This document shows, one piece after another, positions 1 to 5,961 of a stretch of DNA of 34,861 bases. Under the pieces are notes generated by a model. It did not search any database and was not told the origin of the DNA. It saw only the letters and a list, made by a program, of their open reading frames with translations. This stretch comes from Planctomycetota bacterium (GTDB lineage Bacteria > Planctomycetota > Planctomycetia > Pirellulales > Pirellulaceae), in NCBI GenBank assembly GCA_024277285.1, contig JAJRVM010000172.1:1-34861 (forward strand), in the 5' to 3' direction. How positions within the stretch are numbered: the first letter of the stretch is position 1; each line of letters starts with the position of its first letter. Position numbers and translations under genes: made by a program.

Positions 1-83
1 CCAGTCGTACCCTCAGCCGGGTCAAACCCGGCGGCGGGCTTTTTCCATTAGCGTTTATCTACGTTCATCAGCGGTCCCTCACC
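1..83 (+). repeat. Dispersed repeat with terminator-like hairpin, copy 1
   Basis: This segment aligns without gaps to 27308-27390 at roughly 87% identity by eye. Both copies have a GC hairpin (stem 16-21 with 27-32, loop 22-26) followed by a T-run (40-44), and then a shared tail containing CATTAGCG and GTTCATCAGCGGTCCC. Part of the tail recurs near 5458-5487. On the plus strand the hairpin plus T-run would serve as an intrinsic terminator for a gene ending left of the window. The loop bases differ between copies while the GCCGGG/CCCGGC stem is kept. Confidence 0.6.
10..44 (+). terminator. Probable intrinsic terminator
   Basis: A six-base-pair GC stem (16-21 pairs with 27-32) is extended by CCC at 10-12 pairing with GGG at 36-38, and is followed directly by five T residues at 40-44. 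It would act on plus-strand transcription entering the window from the left. The same structure follows the dgkA-like gene at 27317-27351, where its terminator role makes sense. Confidence 0.5.
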
Positions 84-951
84 TGAATGTGCGGTTCACC
101 GCATCATCCCGAATGACCTCAATGAAATTGACGATCGGCGCCTGATCAAGGTCGGGCGTCTCACTCTTGGGCACCAATTCGATGACCAGGTTTTCCGTGA
201 CGGGAACCGACTTGAACTCCATCACAACTCTCCCCTCGCCCTCTCCAGCTGTCTTAGTGCCGTCACGGTCTCTGGCGTCACGGTCTCTGGCCACGAGTTG
301 GCCCTGGAGTTTGATGTCGAAATCGCGTTGACGTGGCGATTCACTCGAGGAGATCGAAAGCCCAAGGCGCACCGTGTAGGTGGCCGACTCTTGCCCCGCC
401 CCCTGGTCGATCAATGGCAATTCGCAACGTAGCAGACCGCGACCACCGGAAGCGAAAAGTCGTTTCGTGTCCGCACAGAAGAAGCCGCCGCCGGGCAGGA
501 ACTTCTCGTGTATATCCAATTGGATCCCGTAGTTAGGGTTCGCATTGTAGACGGAAAACGTCTTGCGGATGCGTGGATACGCGAACCAGAGCAAACCGTT
601 GTCGTCGCGCACATCACCCGGAGCACCCAGGTCGAGGGCCAAGTGTGTAACCGGCGTCATCGCACCGCTGCTGACAAAGACAGACCAATTGCCCATCGCC
701 TTACTCGGTTTGTGGACCAACGCAACCGAGCAGCGCAGCGGATGGCCGTTGCCAATCACTTTCTCGTCACGAGGACCAGGACGATATTTCCAGACCACCG
801 ACCCTTCGCGAGCGTCGAGACAGTAGACGTTGCCATCGTCCGAGCCAAGATAGATGCGGCCGGCATCGTATGTTGGCGCAAAGCGAACCGGTCCTTCCGT
901 CGTAAAAGTCCAAGCCGTTTTGCCGGTAGCGGCGTCCGGTGTTCTGTTGAT
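79..951 (-). pseudogene. N-terminally truncated PQQ-type beta-propeller protein remnant
   Basis: The minus-strand frame ending at 79 stays open upstream of the GTG at 798 to a TGA at 952-954. The upstream part reads like PQQ/BamB-type blades, with DAATGKTAWTF, IYLGSDDGNVYCLDA and VVWKYRPGPR. The C-terminal part carries LDLGAPGDVRDDNGLLW and FLPGGGFFC, a segment I associate with secreted planctomycete propeller proteins. No signal peptide or full propeller precedes it: only 75 bp separate the in-frame stop from the stop of the neighbouring DUF1080 gene. A full protein of this kind would be several hundred residues longer. The jump from the blade segment straight to the C-terminal segment also suggests an internal deletion. 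A GTG-started 239-residue protein from 798 is possible but would be a fragment. Confidence 0.55.
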
Positions 952-1028
952 TCACGATGATATCCCAAAGACCACGGTAGGTTCAGAGTGAGAATGTCAG
1001 AAGGATCTTCCAGCTCAAGACTCTTCCC

Positions 1029-1745
1029 CTAGTGGCTCGTCGTGCTCAGTTTGGTGATGGGCGTCAGCACGACCTTGCGAAACTCGACTTCGGAGCCTTC
1101 GGCTTGCAGAGCAATTTGCCCCTTGGTGGCTGTGCAACCGGTACCGTAGTTAACCAGGTCGCCGTTAACCCAGACCTTGACAGCATCCCCCACACACTCG
1201 ATCACCATCCGATTCCATTGACCGGCCGGTTTTTCGGAATCGTCGGTCAGGTTCTTGATGCGCCGTGCCTTACCTTCCGTGATTCCCCATTTCTCTTTCG
1301 GTCCACGGCGTTTTTCCATGTCGGGAACCGTAATGTCCTCGACAATGCACCAGAAATCACCGGCGTTCTGGTGCATCATCTGCACCTCGATCGATTTTGG
1401 AAACATCTTGTACAACGCGCGTGGTTTGGAAGCGTGCACCAACACACCGCAATTGCCCGGCTTGGCCGCAAAACGATATTCGACTTCCAGCCGGTAGTTT
1501 TGATACTCGGCGTCGGTGATCAAGTGGCCACCCGGCGTGCCCAAGCTGACCAACATCCCATCGCGCACAATAAACGGACTCGACAGATCCGTGTTCTTAT
1601 CCAGCTTCGGCACGTCCGCATGCCAACCTTGCAAGTTCTTGCCGTTGAATACGCTCTTCGACTTCGCCTCTTCGGCACGCACAACAACAGCAGACAAGAC
1701 CAATACGACCGTAACAGTCATCTTCAGAATCATGGCGCATTTCAT
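1029..1745 (-). CDS. Secreted DUF1080 (3-keto-disaccharide hydrolase domain) protein
   Basis: 238 residues. It has a signal peptide at about 1-24 (hydrophobic MTVTVVLVLSAVVV, then RAEEA) and one domain of the DUF1080/PF06439 concanavalin-like fold. Hallmarks are SVFNGKNLQGWH near the start, GGHLITDAEYQNYRLEVEYRF, GNCGVLVHAS, the SIEVQMMHQNAGDFW strand, and GQWNRMVIECVGDAVKVWVNG followed by GQIALQAEGSEVEFRKV. Proteins of this family are secreted and numerous in planctomycetes; some act on oxidised disaccharides, but the substrate here cannot be read. A GAGGT ribosome-binding site about 8 bases upstream supports the ATG at 1745. It lies downstream of a long gene-free stretch and upstream of the propeller remnant, in the same direction. 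Confidence 0.85.
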   Translation of the reverse strand: MKCAMILKMTVTVVLVLSAVVVRAEEAKSKSVFNGKNLQGWHADVPKLDKNTDLSSPFIVRDGMLVSLGTPGGHLITDAEYQNYRLEVEYRFAAKPGNCGVLVHASKPRALYKMFPKSIEVQMMHQNAGDFWCIVEDITVPDMEKRRGPKEKWGITEGKARRIKNLTDDSEKPAGQWNRMVIECVGDAVKVWVNGDLVNYGTGCTATKGQIALQAEGSEVEFRKVVLTPITKLSTTSH

Positions 1746-2873
1746 GGGGAATTACCTCGAATCAGGTGTCCTTTGGGTTTAGAACTCAATTCACGCGACC
1801 GATGTGGTATTCTATCGCATGCGGGCGCTCGGTGGTACGCCCGGCGGACAAATCGAAGAGTCAAGCGTTCCCAGCTCGGAACAGGAAAACCGCTGATGAA
1901 TTTGAATGACGAGCAGGTGGCATGTGTCGACTACTTCGGGACTCGTAATCGCATGGACGAGCAGAAAATATTAGCGAACGTTCGGCAGCCAGTGCCATTG
2001 TTGGTTCACGCTTCCGCTCGCTCGAATTGGCTCAGCAGACATGAACAAAGCCGACGGATACTCGATGAACCGGTCAGCCACAACGGAAAACTCGGCCTCG
2101 TGACCAAGCGAACGGCCATACCGACCGGCAACGCTCCGAATTCCACGGTACATTCTGGGATACCAGGCACATCCAATCCTATCCGGAGCCTCTGAACCGA
2201 CGCTGGGGCACGACCGATTGCGCGCAGCCCTTGCTGATCGGCGACCGTATCCAGCAGCAATTGGAGCGTCGCGTGCCGGGAAGATCCGGGATTGTGTAGA
2301 CCCCACTGCGCCAATCGACGGTGTTTTGCTCCGCAAGTACACCAACAATCTCTCGATTCGTCATTTCTGGCAACGTCGCGGTCGAACCGCCACCGAGCGC
2401 TGTTTCTTGCCCGTAATTTTCTTTGCCCTTCTCTCCCGTTGCGCTCATGGACGACGCGTCTGGTGGTGCTCCTTGGAGGGCAAAGAAAATGATGGGCAAA
2501 AAAGAACTGAACTGTCAATGTCCTTCTTGCCCGTGGCATTGCTGCCCTCGGCTGCTAGATGCTTGCGCGCGGCACCTCATCGGCCCTCCACGCGCAGAAC
2601 AAAGACGGGATCAACAACTCCACCAGCGAAGGCCGACTTTTTGGCAGCCCAGGCGGAGTTCACGAGATAGTCTCAATGGGCAAGGTTACGCTGGACAAGT
2701 AACTTGAGACTTTGGACGATTATTCGGGTCAGCCAGTCTAAGACGTGGCAGACTCGATCCGCTCTGAGTGTATACTTGGAAGTCGCCTCGCACCGTGACG
2801 TCTCGTATCGATTAGAATTGCGATTGAGAACTAGAGTACCGGTCACGGTGCGCAACTGTAATCGGTGGCGTAT
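1746..2873. other. Gene-free stretch, possibly decayed DNA
   Basis: About 1.1 kb in which no open frame resembles a known family on either strand. The short frames change register often and lack ribosome-binding sites or signal peptides. The only clear structure is the inverted repeat at 2404-2506, with a further partial arm at 2522-2546. A promoter for the DUF1080 gene should lie near 1746-1900, but I see no convincing -35/-10 pair. Confidence 0.5.
2404..2506. repeat. Imperfect inverted repeat of the TTTGCCC family
   Basis: The left arm at 2404-2437 contains TTGCCCGTAATTTTCTTTGC. The right arm at 2476-2506, read on the opposite strand, contains TTGCCCATCATTTTCTTTGC. Arms of about 30 bp flank a spacer of about 40 bp. 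A third partial arm (TTCTTGCCCGTGGCATTGC) begins at 2523. The arms resemble those inside the 118-bp tandem units at 31090-31325, so this is a dispersed family in the genome. Confidence 0.6.
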
Positions 2874-2949
2874 CTTGTTCACGGCACGGAGTGCCGTGCC
2901 ACACTGTGTTGCTCTTGTTCACGGCACGGAGTGCCGTGCCACACTGCGT
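2874..2949. repeat. Palindromic REP-like repeats A and B (tandem, 40-bp period)
   Basis: Two near-identical copies lie in tandem directly upstream of the beta-helix gene. Each carries CACGGCAC-GGA-GTGCCGTG, an 8-bp perfect stem with a GGA loop (2880-2898 and 2920-2938), followed by CCACACTG. The second copy ends 19 bases before the ATG at 2969, so it would lie in the 5' leader or over the promoter of that gene. Confidence 0.85.
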
Positions 2950-2968
2950 CCGATAAGGTGAACCACCT

Positions 2969-4342
2969 ATGATGAGATTCTCTAGAGCCTTTGTCGTCGT
3001 GTTGCTCGTTGTGTTGAGCGCCGGTCGAAGCGCAGCGCAAGAACCGCACGGTGGACGCGATACGCTTTCGGCAAGCAGCTATCGATCGATCCAACAGGCA
3101 ATTGACGCCAATCCTGGAAGGATGGTTTATGTCCCTTCGGGCGACTACGAGATTGCTGAGAAGATCCGGATTCATACAGACAACTCGGGACTGTGCGGAC
3201 CAGGGCGAATCGTCCAGACGAATCCGAACGTCCCGATCATCGAGATCGAACGTGCCACCGGCGTGCAGATTCGTGACCTCACATTGACTCGAGCCAAGGG
3301 GAGCATGGATACCGAAACCGAGGCAGTTCTTGTGATTCACGGACGCAGCGTCGTGCTCGACAACGTGCAAGTACTCGACAATCGCACTCGATCGGCGGCG
3401 ATCGCACTGCGTGATTGCCACCGGTGCCAGATTCGCAATTGCCTGGTACGCAACTACATGCGCATCGCCACGGACGATCGCACTGCGGACCACGACTGGG
3501 GCTATGCGTTTCGATGTATTGACGGCACGGGCATCAGCGTTAGCGCCAGTGTTGGCACGTTGATTCAGGCGTGTCGCGTAATTGAAGATAACCTGTTACC
3601 GACTCCAGAAATCAAACAGAAGTTCCAACTGGGAGATTTCGTCAAGCAGAATCGTGACAAGGGCACTTTCATCAGCCAGGAGACGTGGGACCGCCAGTAC
3701 GTTAACAATTGGCATCAAGGCTCGGCCATTCTGATTACGTCACCCACCGTCAGCGACTACAGTCAGATCTTGGGAAACTACATCGAGAACGCTGCACAGG
3801 GAATCGATATCCATGCGGACCACGTAATCATTTCACACAACATTGTCAACAACGCGTTCATGGGAATGAAAGCCATGCATGGATCGCGCAACATTGTGGT
3901 CATCGGAAATCAGTTCTCGAAAAATGACCTATGGAGCATCGGGATGATGCCGGGAGCCGCTTCGCACGCAGGTTCGCGCAAACACTCTGGAATGACCGCC
4001 GCTGCATCCAACGTGGATGGTGGATCGATTATCGCCAATAATATCATCAGTGACTTCGGGGGCGGCAACGCCCATTGGATCTGGGGAGACGCCGGAACGC
4101 CCATCAAATTCGACACCGGCCAAAAGCCCGAGAACCCACCGCTTGCGGACGTTATCGTTCAAGGCAACATTGTCTATGGCACCAGAAGCGACCAAAGTGG
4201 TAGCAGCAACGACACGGCGACCGCCCAGCCGCGCTACAAGTATGCCGTTACCGTAGCCAGTGACGTCCAAGGCCTGCACTTTTCGAACAACATCTTTCAT
4301 CCAGGCAGCAAGGGAGTTTCTAACGTGGAGCTCAGCCGGTAA
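2969..4342 (+). CDS. Secreted right-handed parallel beta-helix protein
   Basis: 457 residues. A signal peptide spans about 1-23 (FVVVLLVVLSAGRSAA followed by QE). The body reads as stacked short beta strands of the NosD/pectate-lyase kind: SIQQAIDANPGRMVYVPSGDY opens the fold, then GIQIRDLTL-like, VVLDNVQVLDN, CQIRNCLVRN, SQILGNYIENAAQGIDIHADHVIISHNIVNNAFMG and NIVVIGNQFSKN rungs follow. Such proteins bind or cleave polysaccharides outside the cytoplasm or form adhesive surfaces. No catalytic signature of a named lyase family is evident, so the substrate is unknown. An AAGGTGA at about 2955-2961 is the likely ribosome-binding site. The gene is bracketed by palindromic repeats on both sides (2874-2949, 4366-4536), which leaves little room for a conventional promoter and may give it stabilised mRNA ends. 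Confidence 0.8.
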   Translation: MMRFSRAFVVVLLVVLSAGRSAAQEPHGGRDTLSASSYRSIQQAIDANPGRMVYVPSGDYEIAEKIRIHTDNSGLCGPGRIVQTNPNVPIIEIERATGVQIRDLTLTRAKGSMDTETEAVLVIHGRSVVLDNVQVLDNRTRSAAIALRDCHRCQIRNCLVRNYMRIATDDRTADHDWGYAFRCIDGTGISVSASVGTLIQACRVIEDNLLPTPEIKQKFQLGDFVKQNRDKGTFISQETWDRQYVNNWHQGSAILITSPTVSDYSQILGNYIENAAQGIDIHADHVIISHNIVNNAFMGMKAMHGSRNIVVIGNQFSKNDLWSIGMMPGAASHAGSRKHSGMTAAASNVDGGSIIANNIISDFGGGNAHWIWGDAGTPIKFDTGQKPENPPLADVIVQGNIVYGTRSDQSGSSNDTATAQPRYKYAVTVASDVQGLHFSNNIFHPGSKGVSNVELSR

Positions 4343-4365
4343 TGGGATGGGAAGCATCTCTCCGG

Positions 4366-4438
4366 ACGCAGAGTGGCACGACACTCCGTGCCGTGAACAG
4401 AGAGGGACGCAGAGTGGCACGACACTCCGTGCCGTGAA
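4366..4438. repeat. Palindromic REP-like repeats C and D
   Basis: Two copies in the opposite orientation to A and B, each with GTGGCACGACACTCCGTGCC followed by GTGA, starting near 4366 and 4407. They are joined by ACAGAGAGGGACGCAGAG, a linker whose reverse complement nearly matches the linker between copies F and G. They lie 24 bases after the beta-helix stop codon, where a hairpin could stabilise or end that transcript. Confidence 0.8.
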
Positions 4439-4496
4439 GAATGCGTGTAGTGGACCCATCAATACTCGTAGGAAATGGGACGTTGGTGGGCAAAGC

Positions 4497-4536
4497 GAAC
4501 GACGCGGAGCGTCGTACCACACTGCGTCGTACCACA
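4497..4536. repeat. Palindromic REP-like repeat E, variant stem
   Basis: The core at 4499-4515 is ACGACGC-GGA-GCGTCGT, followed by ACCACACTGCGT. Compared with the other copies (ACGGCAC-GGA-GTGCCGT), two stem positions have changed on both sides so that pairing is preserved. The GGA loop and the flank are the same. It ends four bases from the stop codon of the membrane-protein gene. Confidence 0.75.
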
Positions 4537-4539
4537 GGA

Positions 4540-5001
4540 TCAGTTCGCCGGCGTGGCTAACCGGCGCGATCGACTCGACACGAGCAGCAGAACGCCGATG
4601 CCCAGCGTCTGGAGAATAGGAAGATCAATGGCCGTGACAATGACAAACCCGATACGCCGCAAGAAATAGGCCTGCTGCCATGGACTCACGACCGGCCACC
4701 AGGTGAACCACTCGTAACCGATCACGAATAGGATGCTTGCCGTGGAAACCAGAACCAGCGCCAGGCCAATACGTCGACGCGTGCGTGGCGTTCGCCGCAC
4801 CAGCAGCACGGCTGCTGGCGAGAGGAAAACGGACCACGCCAAGTGGCACGCGACAAGTGCTTGCAACGGCGGGCCGCAACCCCACGGCCCACACACACCA
4901 TGCCCCCAATTCCCCGGCCATTGCGAAATCGAAAGAGCTCCCGCCATCGCCGCTCCCCACACAAGGACCCCAACACAGACTCGGACCAGTACGATCGACA
5001 T
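4540..5001 (-). CDS. Conserved-looking four-helix membrane protein of unknown function
   Basis: 153 residues from the ATG at 5001, chosen because GGAG lies about 11 bases upstream; the ATG at 5025 is an alternative. The open frame runs back to 5082, but those first residues (MWHGTPCRE) are only the translation of a palindromic repeat. Hydrophobic segments are IVLVRVCVGVLVWGAAMAGA, LQALVACHLAWSVFLSPAAV, IGLALVLVSTASILFVIGY and VIVTAIDLPILQTLGIGVLL, with basic RRTPRTRRR after the second. Between the first two is WPGNWGHGVCGPWGCGPP, a glycine/tryptophan-rich loop with two cysteines that may be oxidised outside the cytoplasm. I do not recognise a named family. Repeats flank both ends, and its role cannot be inferred from its neighbours. 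Confidence 0.65.
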   Translation of the reverse strand: MSIVLVRVCVGVLVWGAAMAGALSISQWPGNWGHGVCGPWGCGPPLQALVACHLAWSVFLSPAAVLLVRRTPRTRRRIGLALVLVSTASILFVIGYEWFTWWPVVSPWQQAYFLRRIGFVIVTAIDLPILQTLGIGVLLLVSSRSRRLATPAN

Positions 5002-5054
5002 CGTAGCATCAACTCCGGAAAGCATTGGGGCGTTGTGATTAGCTGCTTCACCTG

Positions 5055-5130
5055 CTTCACGGCACGGAGTGCCGTGCCACACTGCGTCTCTCTCTGTTTA
5101 CGACACTCCGTGCCGTGCCACAGTGCGTCG
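5055..5130. repeat. Palindromic REP-like repeats F and G (facing pair)
   Basis: Copy F (5055-5087) has CACGGCACGGAGTGCCGTG at 5058-5076 followed by CCACACTGCGTC. Copy G (5097-5130) carries the core in the opposite orientation, ACGACACTCCGTGCCGTG. The CTCTCTCTGTT linker between them mirrors the C-D linker. The pair sits just upstream of the membrane-protein gene and has created a false N-terminal extension of its reading frame. Confidence 0.8.
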
Positions 5131-5961
5131 GCGGCACCACGAATCTGCGGCGGAACGACTACGGCTATCTATAAGACGCCACGACGCTGGATTCCTTACA
5201 CGCATTTGCCTTTTCCAAATGAGGCAACACACCCTGTGCTCGAGTCGGCTACTCAAATCGCTGAATCCTGGCGATCCCAGCTAGGGATGTAAGAAATGGG
5301 ATCTCGGTCGTCTTCATTTCCAGAGTAGCATCGCCTGATCGTCCAGGCATCTCACCAGTTGGGTCTGAAATCAGACTGTCTGGATTTGATGGGAGGGTCA
5401 CAGATGAACACGGATCCTCACGGAGCCGAGTTGAGGGGCAAGCTTGGCGACGAACTCTTTTTCATTAGCGGTCATCAGCGGCCCCCCTCCTGCAGCGGGC
5501 TGTCTATGGCGTCGAAATCAGACGGCGTCGAAATCAGACGGTCTGGTTCGTTGGGATTCGTTCCTGGTTCGGCGGCAATAGATGGCTTTCTGGGGACTTG
5601 AACCTGTTCATGCTCGGGATGGAATCCCAAGCTACAAGTCGAAATCAGGCTGTCTGATACCGAGCAACCGAGAACGTCTGTCGTTCCGTGCCGGCGGCTT
5701 CTTTTGCCAAGAGCCTGTAAGAATTGAGGAACTTGGCCGTCTTCATTTACACACATGGCGTCGCCTGATGACTCGATGGTCGATACACTGACAACACAGG
5801 GCTACCGCGAGCATTCGCGCCAGGTGGACGGCCAAATCCACGTCGAGCGCTCTTGGTAACCTCTTGGCGCGGCGACGCCATCATCTCGGATCAATCATGC
5901 TTGTCTGCTCCCAAACTCGAAGCACTCTAGAGTCGTAATCAAGGAAGAGTACGAGGTTACC
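5131..5961. other. Repeat-rich intergenic stretch
   Basis: About 830 bp with no credible gene. It contains four copies of a GTCGAAATCAGAC-type motif (5369-5660), a fragment of the 1-83 repeat (about 5455-5490), a CACAGATGAACACGGAT tract near 5400, and two diverged copies of a block of about 50 bp (5292-5343 and 5717-5775, sharing GTCTTCATTT and TCGCCTGAT). The flavoprotein gene at 5962 has a good ribosome-binding site (GAGGT, 7 bases before the ATG), but no clear sigma70-type promoter was found upstream. Confidence 0.5.
5369..5660. repeat. Four spaced CAGAC-N-GTCTG palindromic motifs
   Basis: AATCAGACTGTCTGGATT at 5369-5386 is nearly a perfect palindrome. Related copies are GTCGAAATCAGACGGC (5511-5526), GTCGAAATCAGACGGTCTGG (5527-5546) and GTCGAAATCAGGCTGTCTGA (5638-5657). 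They could be operator half-sites of a dimeric regulator or simply another short repeat family. They lie 300-590 bp upstream of the flavoprotein gene. Confidence 0.45.

Noticed and set aside
1032..2195. 387-codon plus-strand open frame
   Set aside because: More than half is antisense to the DUF1080 gene. The remainder has no signal peptide, domain or ribosome-binding site.
2006..2539. 177-codon minus-strand frame in the gene-free stretch
   Set aside because: Its N-terminal part is the translation of the inverted repeat, and the rest resembles no family.
2874..2949. CRISPR-like reading of the two 40-bp-period repeats
   Set aside because: Only two copies occur, the spacer is a few bases long, and the same palindrome is scattered in both orientations elsewhere.
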